From DASPWW01 sp963756745 (GTDB lineage Bacteria > Actinomycetota > Thermoleophilia > Solirubrobacterales > 70-9), in contig CAVWOU010000007.1 of assembly GCA_963756745.1 (NCBI GenBank), positions 1-20,173 of the forward strand: a stretch of 20,173 bases of DNA. The letters run 5' to 3'. Shown one piece after another: positions 1 to 5,324 of the stretch. Position 1 is the stretch's first letter, and every line of letters starts with the position of its first letter. The notes beneath the pieces are model-generated. The model did no database searches, was not told the DNA's origin, and saw only the letters and a list, made by a program, of their open reading frames with translations. A program made the position numbers and the translations under genes.

Positions 1-34
1 GCGGCGCGCCTGAGATCGGGCGCCGCCGCCCCGA
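1..34 (-). terminator. Candidate hairpin after the ABM-like gene
   Basis: Arms GCGGCGC (1-7) and GCGCCGC (20-26) can pair, and an alternative stem TCGGG (16-20)/CCCGA (30-34) overlaps them. The site lies just past the stop of the minus-strand gene ending at 49. There is no U-tract, and the window edge cuts the context, so a terminator role is only a guess. Confidence 0.25.
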
Positions 35-48
35 CCGAGCCCGGATGG

Positions 49-384
49 CTAGGCGTGAGCGGTCTCGAGCACCTCGGACATGGCGCGGTTCACGCTGACC
101 GCTCCGGTGGCCGCTTCGAGACGCTCGACCTCCATGTCCGCGAGCTCGTCGCGCACGAACTCGGCCGCGATCTCGGCGGATCGGTCAGCCGCCTCTCGAT
201 CGCTGCAGATCGTGACCGCGAACACCGTGCCCTCTCCGGCCCTGTCCACGCCCGCGTCGATCGCCTGGTAGGCGAGGAAGCCGGGCATCTTCTCCAACCG
301 CGGTGCGAACTTCTCGTCCATTCGGTGCATGAACTCGTCGACGCGCTCCGCGTCGACGCTGTAGTGGTGCACGCTTGCGTACAT
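49..384 (-). CDS. ABM-like dimeric alpha/beta-barrel protein
   Basis: The 111-aa product has the layout of antibiotic-biosynthesis-monooxygenase-like (ABM/dimeric ferredoxin-like barrel) proteins: a beta strand at the N-terminus (MYASVHHYSV), an amphipathic helix, then the typical K-MPGFLAYQ turn near residues 32-41 and a strand ending in FAVTICSD followed by a helix (residues 55-75). Such proteins form small dimeric barrels that act as cofactor-less oxygenases, as haem-binding proteins, or have no known substrate; the sequence does not say which. The ATG at 384 is preceded by a good Shine-Dalgarno (GGAGGTG, about 2 nt from the ATG as read on the minus strand), so the start is reasonably firm although the spacing is tight. 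It stands alone on its strand with no partner gene in view. The fold assignment is fairly safe; the function is unknown. Confidence 0.8.
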   Translation of the reverse strand: MYASVHHYSVDAERVDEFMHRMDEKFAPRLEKMPGFLAYQAIDAGVDRAGEGTVFAVTICSDREAADRSAEIAAEFVRDELADMEVERLEAATGAVSVNRAMSEVLETAHA

Positions 385-685
385 CGCACCTCCATTCCGT
401 CGGAGTCGTAGTGCCGCTGGCTCGGGCGCCGCGGATCGACCCTACACCTATCGCACGCCCGACTACCGGAACGGGTCGGAGGCCGAGGGAGCCCCGAAGG
501 GCGCGCAAGCCGACCTGGCGGACCTGCTCGACCAGATCGGGCAAGCCGCCGACCTCTCGCCGCGCCCGGGAGTCGAGCGCGAAGGGGTCAGTGAAGGAAA
601 CGAGCGCATGGTTCTCCTCAGCCCTCGCGGCGCCGACTCTAGCGTGGCGGCGAGGGAGGCCGGGCATCGGAGTACGCTGCTCCTA
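385..685. other. Gene-poor stretch with an open plus frame lacking a start
   Basis: No complete gene is recognised. The plus frame that leads into the 71-aa gene at 686 is open from about 272. Between 443 and 607 it has GC-rich third positions and a protein-like translation (for example ADLADLLDQIGQAADLSP), with an in-frame ATG only at 608. No plausible start with a ribosome binding site or -10 box is visible upstream, so this is either decayed coding DNA or a chance open frame. Confidence 0.3.
673..678 (+). promoter_or_regulatory. -10-like box TACGCT, leaderless layout
   Basis: TACGCT ends 7 nt before the ATG at 686. No Shine-Dalgarno lies between, so transcription would start at or near the A of the ATG. 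No clear -35 is seen. Confidence 0.35.
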
Positions 686-901
686 ATGGTCCGAATCGGA
701 GAGCTTGAGAATGGTGACCTTTTCGTCCCGGTGCCGGCGGAATTCGACGCCGAGGGGCACGTCGTGGACGGGATCATGAGTCGCATCGCCTCGGGCACCG
801 ATGAGCACGCCGGCTGGATGCGCGAGGTGGAGGCCGGACGGGTCGAGCTGGTGAGGCGCGACCCGACGCGGAAGTTCGCCTGGTTGGACGGTCCCTCGTA
901 G
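686..901 (+). CDS. Hypothetical 71-aa protein
   Basis: I do not recognise the family. The 71-aa product begins MVRIGELENGDLFVPVP, is acidic, rich in short charged segments, has no cysteine and no membrane segment. The start at 686 is preferred over the in-frame ATG at 608 because a TACGCT -10-like box sits 7 nt upstream, the layout seen at other genes here, and because the protein-like pattern strengthens from this Met. A coiled-coil reading frame (about 943-1209) follows in a different frame; the two could be neighbours in one transcript. A single longer gene split by a frameshift cannot be excluded, but the 71-aa product looks self-contained. Confidence 0.6.
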   Translation: MVRIGELENGDLFVPVPAEFDAEGHVVDGIMSRIASGTDEHAGWMREVEAGRVELVRRDPTRKFAWLDGPS

Positions 902-942
902 CCGAGGGGCCCACACCTCGGCGAACCAGCCGCCTCCCCGGA

Positions 943-1209
943 CTGCTGGAGCGGGTCGTTCAGCTGCGTCGCCGCAAGGCAGCGGAGGCGGAGGCGCCAG
1001 CCGACGACCCGGCGGCCGGATACGCGCAGCGGATCAAGGCCCTGGAGGAGCGGGTCGAGGGGCTGGAGGCTCTCTTGGAGGGACTTCAGGACGCCGTCGA
1101 CCGCGAAGCGGTTCGCCGGGGAAAGCAGATCGAGGCGCTGGAGGCAAAGACCGAACCGGGTGAGGTCACGCGCGCCCTGAGCCGCGACGCGCGCGAGCGC
1201 GGAATCTGA
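943..1209 (+). CDS. Coiled-coil small protein, start codon unclear
   Basis: The frame closing with TGA at 1207-1209 is open from 805 and encodes a strongly protein-like C-terminal part: a basic segment (QLRRRKAAEAEAP), then a heptad-patterned helix (KALEERVEGLEALLEGLQDA, about 1036-1095) and a tail ending ALSRDARERGI. The helix predicts a coiled coil about 50 residues long, and there is no membrane segment or cysteine. From memory, short proteins of this plan (basic start, coiled coil, EPG-x-x-x-x-LS-x-DAR tail) occur in related actinobacteria, but I cannot search for them. The frame has no ATG or GTG; CTG codons at 943 and 946 and a TTG at 1075 are the only near-starts, and none has a ribosome binding site. 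The left boundary given is therefore a placeholder. A 5' frameshift or a CTG start are both possible. Confidence 0.45.
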   Translation: MLERVVQLRRRKAAEAEAPADDPAAGYAQRIKALEERVEGLEALLEGLQDAVDREAVRRGKQIEALEAKTEPGEVTRALSRDARERGI

Positions 1210-1335
1210 GCACGCCGTCGGTGCTACCGTGGTCTCGGTCGAAGCGGGGCGCGAGCCGGGTGCATCGCAGTGCGTCGCGCGATCGTCGCTTGACAAGCAC
1301 CTTCGCGAACGCAGCAGTCAACCGCGGAGGCATCT

Positions 1336-1533
1336 ATGCCCACGGGAACGGTCAAATGGTTCGACGAGGACAGGCGCTTCGGCTTCATCGCGCCGGACGA
1401 GGCGGGCGAGGACCTGTTCGTCCACCAGTCCGGGGTTGCGGCCGACAGGCCGCTCAAGGAGGGCGCGCGCGTGTCGTTCGACGCTGAGCAGGGCGACAAG
1501 GGCCCCAGGGCCGTGAACGTCCGGGAGCTCTAG
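1336..1533 (+). CDS. Cold-shock domain protein (CspA family)
   Basis: A 65-aa single cold-shock domain, the usual length for the CspA family. It is an OB-fold that binds single-stranded RNA/DNA and melts RNA structure. The nucleic-acid-binding motifs are visible: TVKWFD (residues 5-10), RNP1 as RRFGFI (13-18) and RNP2 as LFVHQS (27-32). In RNP1 the common K-G-[FY]-G-F is R-R-F-G-F, so the first Gly of the motif is replaced by Arg. The ATG follows a Shine-Dalgarno-like CGGAGG about 6 nt upstream. A TTGACA hexamer lies at 1290-1295, but no convincing -10 box follows at the proper distance. The HesB-like gene starts 33 bp downstream on the same strand, so the two may be co-transcribed. Whether it is cold-induced cannot be read from the sequence. 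Confidence 0.95.
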   Translation: MPTGTVKWFDEDRRFGFIAPDEAGEDLFVHQSGVAADRPLKEGARVSFDAEQGDKGPRAVNVREL

Positions 1534-1566
1534 CCCGGCCACGGCAAAGCAAACGAGGGAGGAGCC

Positions 1567-1872
1567 ATGCTTGCGATCACGCCGGGCGCCGGCGAGGCGA
1601 TCAGCGGGATTCTGTCCGCATCGGAGGTGCCCGAGGGCGCCGGTCTTCGAATCACCAGCGAGGCTGCAGAGGACGAGTCCGGGGCAACGCGCATAGAGCT
1701 TCGGCTCTCACTCGCCGAGCGGCCCGAGGAGGGCGATCAGGTCGTCGAGGGAGGCCCGGTCTTCATTGAGTCAGAGGCCGCGTCGTTCCTGGACGACAAG
1801 CTTCTGGACGCTGATGTCTCAGGCAACGAGGCCCAGTTCAGCCTCCGCGATCAGGCTGGGGCGAATAAGTAG
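1567..1872 (+). CDS. HesB/IscA-like protein lacking cysteines
   Basis: The 101-aa product aligns by eye with the HesB/IscA (A-type Fe-S carrier) fold: an N-terminal ITPGAGEAISGIL helix, the GAGLRI strand (about 24-29), a central acidic beta region, and a GPVFIESEAASFLDDKLLDAD segment (about 62-82) that matches the usual 'v-D..s...L.g..iDy' part. All A-type carriers use three conserved cysteines, one in the middle and a C-x-C near the end, to hold the cluster; this protein has no cysteine at all. It therefore cannot be a classical Fe-S carrier, and an Fe-S assembly name should not be transferred uncritically. A strong Shine-Dalgarno (GGGAGGAG) sits just upstream of the ATG. It lies 33 bp after the cold-shock gene. 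Its 3' end overlaps a small minus-strand ORF by 22 bp. Confidence 0.85.
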   Translation: MLAITPGAGEAISGILSASEVPEGAGLRITSEAAEDESGATRIELRLSLAERPEEGDQVVEGGPVFIESEAASFLDDKLLDADVSGNEAQFSLRDQAGANK

Positions 1873-2024
1873 GGGCGGCGATCGGCGTGGCGGCTACCGC
1901 GCCGCGCCGCACGCGCCCGCAGTCGCTGGCGCGCATTCCTAACGGCGTGCACCGAGGACCGGATCGCGCGGGCGATCTCGATGTTCGAGCGGTCGGGATC
2001 GCGCTTGACCTCAAACTCGACCAT
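1851..2024 (-). CDS. Small helix-turn-helix-like ORF
   Basis: A 57-aa minus-strand ORF begins MVEFEVKRDPDRSNIEIARA. Residues 8-35 (RDPDRSN-IEIARAI-...-VHAVRNARQRL) resemble the HTH seen in ParB-like or replication-type proteins, where 'DP.RS.R.IA.a.gvs..tV..vR..L' is common. After residue 36 the sequence is simply Arg/Ala-rich and may be out of its original frame, so this could be a fragment. The ATG at 2024 is chosen because the family-like pattern starts there; a longer in-frame start at 2114 adds unconvincing sequence. No ribosome binding site is visible. It converges on the HesB-like gene, overlapping 22 bp. Treat it as a tentative gene or remnant. Confidence 0.35.
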   Translation of the reverse strand: MVEFEVKRDPDRSNIEIARAIRSSVHAVRNARQRLRARAARRGSRHADRRPYLFAPA

Positions 2025-2087
2025 GGCGGGGGCTCTGAGCTGCGCCCGGCGCTGGGACGTCGCGTCCGGGGTAGGAAGGAACAAGCG

Positions 2088-2254
2088 ATGCCTGAAAGCA
2101 TCACGTCGGACCAAGTGGTAGGAGCAGCCCAGGACCTCGCCCAGGCGGAGTTCGCGCGCGGTGACCGCGCGAGAAGCTGTGGACCCCCGAGAAGGAGGAG
2201 CGAGGTCCCGAGGGCGGGCTGTGGACTCCCGGGGACGAGAGTCCGGATAGCTAG
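2088..2254 (+). pseudogene. Frameshifted small gene
   Basis: A strong Shine-Dalgarno (AGGAAGGA, 2074-2081) precedes ATG 2088, which opens a convincing N-terminus (MPESITSDQVVGAAQDLAQA, then EFARGD). From memory this resembles small actinobacterial proteins with an 'IT.DQVV.AAq.L...EFtR.DlA' start. After about 2165 the same frame turns into Arg/Pro-rich noise, whereas the frame one base earlier reads KLWTPEKEERGPEGGLWTPG and ends at TAG 2252-2254, just before clpP. Restoring one base near 2165-2172 would join the two into one protein of about 55 aa. The second half carries a small internal repeat, LWTP at two places 14 residues apart. It may be a recent pseudogene, a sequencing or assembly error, or less likely a programmed shift. 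Function unknown. Confidence 0.55.
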
Positions 2255-2257
2255 ACT
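2252..2257 (+). promoter_or_regulatory. -10-like box TAGACT before clpP
   Basis: TAGACT ends 9 nt before the clpP ATG at 2267, with no Shine-Dalgarno between, so a leaderless or near-leaderless clpP transcript is likely. The box overlaps the end of the preceding frameshifted gene. Confidence 0.4.
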
Positions 2258-2266
2258 GGCGCCCCG

Positions 2267-2851
2267 ATGAGCCCTCTGGTTCCCATGGTCGTCGAGCAGA
2301 CCTCCCGCGGTGAGCGGGCCTTCGACATCTACTCCCGCCTGCTCAACGAGCGGATCATCTTCCTGGGCACGCCGATCACCGAGGACATCGCCAACCTGGT
2401 CGTCGCCCAGCTGATCCACCTCGAGTCCGAGGACCCCGACAAGGACGTCAGCATGTACATCAACTCCCCCGGCGGCTCCGTGTACGCGGGCCTCGCCGTG
2501 TACGACACGATGCAGTACATAAAGTCCGACGTGCAGACGATCTGCATTGGGGTGGCGATGAGCATGGGGGCGCTGCTGCTCGGTGGGGGCGCGGAGGGCA
2601 AGCGGATGGCGCTTCCGAACTCGAAGATCCTCATCCACCAGGTCTCGGGCGGCTTCGAGGGCCCGGCGGCGGACATCGAGATCCACGCGAAGGAGATCAT
2701 CGACGTGCGCCGCCGCCTCGACGAGATCGTCGCCCAGCACACCGACCAGGACATCGACAAGGTCGCCAAGGACACCGAGCGCGACTACTTCATGACCGCC
2801 GAGGAGGCGAAGGAATACCACCTCGTCGACCGGGTGATCGAGCAGCACTAG
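2267..2851 (+). CDS. clpP: ATP-dependent Clp protease proteolytic subunit
   Basis: A 194-aa ClpP, the normal length. ClpP forms a tetradecameric barrel that degrades proteins fed in by AAA+ unfoldases (ClpX, ClpC/ClpA). The Ser-His-Asp triad is readable: Ser99 in GVAMSMGALLL, His124 in ILIHQVSGG and Asp173 in the ERDYFM segment. The oxyanion loop SPGGSV is at 67-72, and the N-terminal SRGERAFDIYSRLLNERIIFLG block is typical. The start at 2267 (MSPLVPMVVEQTSRG) matches the usual N-terminus and the -10-like box 9 nt upstream. Around the active Ser, the more common GQAASMG reads GVAMSMG, and HQPLGG reads HQVSGG; these are mild variants that I expect to be active. No clpX or second clpP is adjacent, unlike the common clpP1-clpP2-clpX layout, so this is a stand-alone copy. 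Confidence 0.97.
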   Translation: MSPLVPMVVEQTSRGERAFDIYSRLLNERIIFLGTPITEDIANLVVAQLIHLESEDPDKDVSMYINSPGGSVYAGLAVYDTMQYIKSDVQTICIGVAMSMGALLLGGGAEGKRMALPNSKILIHQVSGGFEGPAADIEIHAKEIIDVRRRLDEIVAQHTDQDIDKVAKDTERDYFMTAEEAKEYHLVDRVIEQH

Positions 2852-2852
2852 C

Positions 2853-2889
2853 TCGGCGTCGATCGCGGCATCGCTCCGCTTGACGCCGA
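2853..2889 (+). terminator. Candidate clpP terminator hairpin 1
   Basis: It starts 2 nt after the clpP stop codon. TCGGCGTC (2853-2860) pairs with GACGCCGA (2882-2889), and GCGG/CCGC nest inside the loop. No U-tract follows, which is common in high-GC actinobacteria. Confidence 0.45.
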
Positions 2890-2903
2890 CCGAGTGGGAT
2901 GTG

Positions 2904-2942
2904 GCGCGGGCCGACGCGTTCAGAACGGTCAGAGGCCCGCGC
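2904..2942 (+). terminator. Candidate clpP terminator hairpin 2
   Basis: Perfect 9-bp arms GCGCGGGCC (2904-2912) and GGCCCGCGC (2934-2942), with a nested CGTT/AACG stem in the 21-nt loop. TCTTCTC follows directly, a pyrimidine run that suits a terminator better than hairpin 1 does. Confidence 0.5.
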
Positions 2943-2955
2943 TCTTCTCGCGGTT

Positions 2956-2970
2956 ACAAGCGCTGCTTGT
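2956..2970. repeat. Perfect 6-bp dyad ACAAGC-GCT-GCTTGT
   Basis: Arms ACAAGC and GCTTGT are exact reverse complements around GCT. The arms are less GC-rich than the surroundings, which suits an operator half-site as well as an RNA stem. No function assigned. Confidence 0.5.
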
Positions 2971-2991
2971 CCGGCTTCAGGCAGTCCTGCT

Positions 2992-3015
2992 GTCTAGGTC
3001 ACTCGTGACCTAGAC
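2992..3015. repeat. Perfect 11+11 bp palindrome
   Basis: GTCTAGGTCAC (2992-3002), a 2-nt centre TC, then GTGACCTAGAC (3005-3015), an exact reverse complement. The 2-nt centre is too short for an RNA hairpin without losing inner pairs, and there is no T-run, so a dimeric DNA-binding protein or recombinase site is a better guess than a terminator. Confidence 0.75.
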
Positions 3016-3228
3016 GGTGCTCTTGATTCGGCTGTCTTGAAGGTGCGAGACGATGGACCGGGGATTCCGAGAGACCTCGAGGAGCAGGTGTTTCGCCGCT
3101 TTCTCCCAAGGCCCCACCAGTGCCGACACGAGTAGGCAGACAGGGATGGGGTTGGGACTCGCGACGAGGAGGAGCCGCCACGCCGGACACACTGTGCGCC
3201 CGGCGGGGCGGTGTCTCCGCCGCGGTAG

Positions 3229-3255
3229 CCGTCACGGTCGGTAACCGTCACGGTC
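3229..3255. repeat. Tandem 11-bp direct repeat of a dyad motif
   Basis: CCGTCACGGTC occurs at 3229-3239 and again at 3245-3255, a 16-bp period. Its core CCGT-C-ACGG is itself an odd-centred palindrome, so this looks like two operator copies. The 9-bp core appears once more at 4151-4159. Confidence 0.5.
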
Positions 3256-3277
3256 CCGCGGAACCGCCCGCTCTCCC

Positions 3278-3308
3278 CCCGCCCCGGCCGGAACGGGGTC
3301 GGGGCGGG
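3278..3308 (-). terminator. GC hairpin terminating the DUF1918 gene
   Basis: CCCGCCCCG (3278-3286) and CGGGGCGGG (3300-3308) pair perfectly over a 13-nt loop. Read on the minus strand it lies 7 nt after the stop of the DUF1918 gene. Confidence 0.45.
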
Positions 3309-3315
3309 CGAAGCG

Positions 3316-3525
3316 TCACTCCGAAGGTGATGGCGGTGACGGCCGGGGCTCGCGCCGGAGCGCCCCTGCCTCCGGCGTGTAGATGCTCTCGTGTCCGTCA
3401 TCCCAGCGGATGCGGAACCGGGGAGACGGTTTGGGGACGAGCACCTCCTCGACGACCCCGAAGCGCGGCGGCCGCTCCGTGGACTCGGACTCAACGGCCA
3501 CCCGATCTCCGGTCTTGAGGTCCAT
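3316..3525 (-). CDS. DUF1918 domain protein
   Basis: A 69-aa product matching the small DUF1918 family, common in actinobacteria: it begins MDLKTGDRVAVESESTERPP, continues RFGVVEEVL (about 21-29), then FRIRWDDGHESIYTPEAGAL (about 37-56). The family has an SH3-like small beta-barrel, with the repeated 'GD.V.v.s...g.p.R.G.V.ev.......rVRWdDG..s...Pg' pattern; its biochemical role is unknown. The last dozen residues (REPRPSPPSPSE) are a Pro/Ser-rich tail beyond the domain. A strong Shine-Dalgarno (GGAGGTGAG) precedes ATG 3525, so this start is firm and the gene is not leaderless. A GC hairpin follows the stop. It is divergent from the winged-helix gene at 3750, with about 220 bp between them. Confidence 0.9.
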   Translation of the reverse strand: MDLKTGDRVAVESESTERPPRFGVVEEVLVPKPSPRFRIRWDDGHESIYTPEAGALRREPRPSPPSPSE

Positions 3526-3636
3526 GTCTCACCTCCACGCTCGCTCCAAACACGCTCGATCTCCCTCGGTCCAGCCGAGCCTGGTAGCGCTAGGTTGGGG
3601 CGGCGGTGGCACTTCCGGCCATTGGTGGCCTCCTTT

Positions 3637-3664
3637 GGGCCCTCCGGGCTTCACCGAAGGGCCC
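3637..3664. other. Imperfect hairpin in the divergent intergenic region
   Basis: GGGCCCTCCGG (3637-3647) and CCGAAGGGCCC (3654-3664) pair over a 6-nt loop with one mismatch. It lies between the divergent DUF1918 and winged-helix genes, where a terminator is not expected for either; attenuation or protein binding are possible. Confidence 0.35.
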
Positions 3665-3737
3665 ACTTCACTTCTCGCCTCGGTCGCTACGGACGAACGG
3701 CCACATGCTCCAGAGGCGGTGGTTAGTACACACAATG

Positions 3738-3743
3738 TATCAT
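3738..3743 (+). promoter_or_regulatory. -10-like box TATCAT, leaderless layout
   Basis: TATCAT ends 6 nt before ATG 3750 in a stretch clearly richer in A+T than its surroundings. No Shine-Dalgarno lies between box and start. Confidence 0.4.
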
Positions 3744-3749
3744 GGATTC

Positions 3750-4097
3750 ATGAAAACATCTTCTGGAAACATGCAGCAGGGTTCTCAGGCACCGAACACC
3801 CGCTGGGACTTTCTGACCAACCACGCCCACGTCCTTACGTGCGTGGCCCATGACCCGGGAATCCGCCTGCGCGACATCGCCGCCGCGGTCGGGATCACCG
3901 AACGCGCCGCCCACCGGATTCTGTCCGAGCTGGTCGAGGAGGGCTACGTGCTGCGGGAGCGAGAGGGGCGGCGGAACCGCTACCAGGTCAAGCCTGAGCT
4001 TCCCCTGCGCCATCCCCTCGTCCAGGAGCGAGAGGTCGGCGATCTGCTCGAAGTGCTGCTCGGGTCGGCGCGGCCAGCCACGGCTCGCCCGGGGTGA
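3750..4097 (+). CDS. Winged-helix transcriptional regulator
   Basis: A 115-aa protein with one winged helix-turn-helix spanning about residues 19-80: WDFLTNHAHVLTCVAHDPG (helix 1), LRDIAAAVGITERAAHRILS (HTH, 40-59), ELVEEGYVLREREGRRNRYQ (wing, 60-79), then a short helix HPLVQEREVGDLLEVLLG. This is the MarR/ArsR/TrmB-type wHTH plan. No metal-binding cysteines or separate ligand domain are present, so it is a DNA-binding protein with an unknown signal. The start at 3750 is chosen because a TATCAT -10-like box sits 6 nt before it; an in-frame ATG at 3735 lies upstream of that box and one at 3771 lies inside. The gene is divergent from DUF1918, and the hairpin at 3637-3664 lies between them. Targets are unknown; self-regulation is plausible but not shown. 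Confidence 0.85.
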   Translation: MKTSSGNMQQGSQAPNTRWDFLTNHAHVLTCVAHDPGIRLRDIAAAVGITERAAHRILSELVEEGYVLREREGRRNRYQVKPELPLRHPLVQEREVGDLLEVLLGSARPATARPG

Positions 4098-4304
4098 TGC
4101 TCAGCGCCGTCGCACGGGGGACCGCTCGCGACGGGCGCGATCTCGACCGTCCGTCACGGCGCGCACGTACGGGATGGCCGCGAGCGTGCCGGCCTCGGTC
4201 GGGACGATCTCCGACCCCGGGCTCACGCGCGGTCGTCCGTGCGACTCAACGCAACCGCGGGGCTCGGGCAGTTCTGACCTCGATCGCCGGTCCCCCGCCG
4301 GCGG

Positions 4305-5084
4305 ATGCCGAGCGGGACAATGGCTTCAGACATGGGCCAGGAAGAGCACGACCGCGATGCGGTAGCCCGAGGGCGAGCCTTGACCGCGCTCGTTCGGCCG
4401 TACCTGCCATTGGATGTTCTTGTTCACGGGCCAGCCGACGCCTGGCCACTTGTCGGTCCGGCGCTGATCGCCCGAGCGACGGGGAGCCTGGAGGCGATTC
4501 TCGCGCTCGTGCCGCTCGCGCGGGAGGCCGACGCCGACACGCTCCTGCGCAGCCTTTACGAGCATGTGGCGACCTTTGCTTGGCTGGCCGCCAAGCCGGG
4601 CGAGGAGCGAATGCGGCGCTGGCTGAGGTCGGACTGCGAGTCACGGCTGCGCGCGGACGACGACTGCCGCACGGTCGGCGTCAAGATCCTTGACGACGAC
4701 CGGCGCAAGGAGCTCGAGGAAACGGTCGCCGCCCTGCCTCAAGGCATGCCCGTCTTGCTCGACCGCGCCCAGGCCGCTGACGCCCACTGGGCCAGCAGGA
4801 TCACCGGCCTCCGCGACTCAACGACTCCAACCTCGTTCCGCGGTCTTTATGCGGCCGCCTACCGACGCCCCAGTGCGATTGCTCATCCGACGAACCTCGG
4901 GCTCACCCCGGTGACGGTCGACCTCGATGGACCACACACGCGAGTCCAGCTCGAAGAGCGGCCGCCCGACATGGGAGGGCCGTTCGGGCTGGCGACCATC
5001 GTCTACGCCCTGGGCCTGTACGTCGCGGCCGAAACAATCGCGTGGCCGACGAAGTTTGAGATCGATCGCGTCCTGACCCGTTAG
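4305..5084 (+). CDS. DUF5677-like protein of unknown function
   Basis: A 259-aa helical protein. The pattern resembles the DUF5677 family as I remember it: a helix-rich N-terminal half with TLLRSLYEHVATFAWLAAKP (about 80-99) and a C-terminal YRRPSAIAHPTNLGL segment (about 186-200) carrying the conserved His. No nuclease, transferase or membrane motif is seen, and the family has no settled function; similar proteins often sit in accessory regions. Starts at 4305, 4320 or 4332 are all in frame (MPSGT-MASD-MGQ); none has a strong ribosome binding site, so the 5' end may be up to 27 nt shorter. The 207 bp between the wHTH gene and this one hold no convincing gene, nor do the 240 bp after it, so it appears monocistronic. 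Confidence 0.75.
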   Translation: MPSGTMASDMGQEEHDRDAVARGRALTALVRPYLPLDVLVHGPADAWPLVGPALIARATGSLEAILALVPLAREADADTLLRSLYEHVATFAWLAAKPGEERMRRWLRSDCESRLRADDDCRTVGVKILDDDRRKELEETVAALPQGMPVLLDRAQAADAHWASRITGLRDSTTPTSFRGLYAAAYRRPSAIAHPTNLGLTPVTVDLDGPHTRVQLEERPPDMGGPFGLATIVYALGLYVAAETIAWPTKFEIDRVLTR

Positions 5085-5310
5085 CTGCAGACGGCTCGGC
5101 TCGCGACTGCAGGCTGATCCTCGACGCGTGGACCTTGACGTGGAGGTCCGAGTATCGAGCCACTGCCGTCATACCCGCGGCGTTGCGAAACCCTTACTCC
5201 TGTGCGCGAACGGCAGCGCCACGTGAGGCGCCATTGCGTCGTGCTAGTCGTCCTACGCCTCGCCCGCGTCCGTGTGCGCGCCTGAATGCGCGCTCGGCAT
5301 GGATCGCCGG

Positions 5311-5316
5311 TACGGT
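5311..5316 (+). promoter_or_regulatory. -10-like box TACGGT before the 40-aa ORF
   Basis: TACGGT ends 8 nt before ATG 5325, with no Shine-Dalgarno between. It would drive the small ORF and the coupled PPOX gene as one leaderless transcript. Confidence 0.35.
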
Positions 5317-5324
5317 GCACGCGC

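Larger units (their letters stand above)
2852..3315. other. Gene-free, dyad-rich intergenic region after clpP
   Basis: No ORF here has a family-like translation. The stretch instead holds consecutive inverted repeats: 2853-2889, 2904-2942, 2956-2970, a short CAGG/CCTG at 2978-2989, a perfect 11+11 bp dyad at 2992-3015, GGCGG/CCGCC at 3207-3221 and a GC-rich hairpin at 3278-3308, plus a direct repeat at 3229-3255. The first two and last can be gene terminators; the middle ones are unexplained and could be protein-binding sites or a structured RNA. Confidence 0.6.

Noticed and set aside
1290..1295. TTGACA hexamer upstream of the cold-shock gene as a -35 box
   Set aside because: No acceptable -10 box lies 15-19 bp downstream, so I do not call a promoter there.
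463..1296. Long minus-strand open frame (277 codons)
   Set aside because: It is antisense to the 71-aa gene and the coiled-coil frame; the translation is Ser/Arg/Pro-rich with no family pattern.
1838..2848. Long minus-strand open frame (336 codons) opposite clpP
   Set aside because: It is a shadow of clpP in GC-rich DNA; its translation is His/Asp/Val-rich without domains.
3010..3244. Several 60-78-codon frames in the region between clpP and DUF1918
   Set aside because: They overlap one another on both strands, lack start signals and give no protein-like pattern; the dyads explain the region better.
4101..4226. 41-aa minus-strand frame (VSPGSEIVPTEAGTL...) between the winged-helix and DUF5677-like genes
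   Set aside because: It is short, lacks a ribosome binding site or -10 box at the start and ends in Arg-rich noise. It could be a remnant, but I cannot support it as a gene.
4094..4693. Frame starting at a TGATG overlap with the winged-helix stop
   Set aside because: The overlap looks like coupling, but the translation is Arg/Ala/Pro-rich without pattern and runs antiphase through the DUF5677-like gene.
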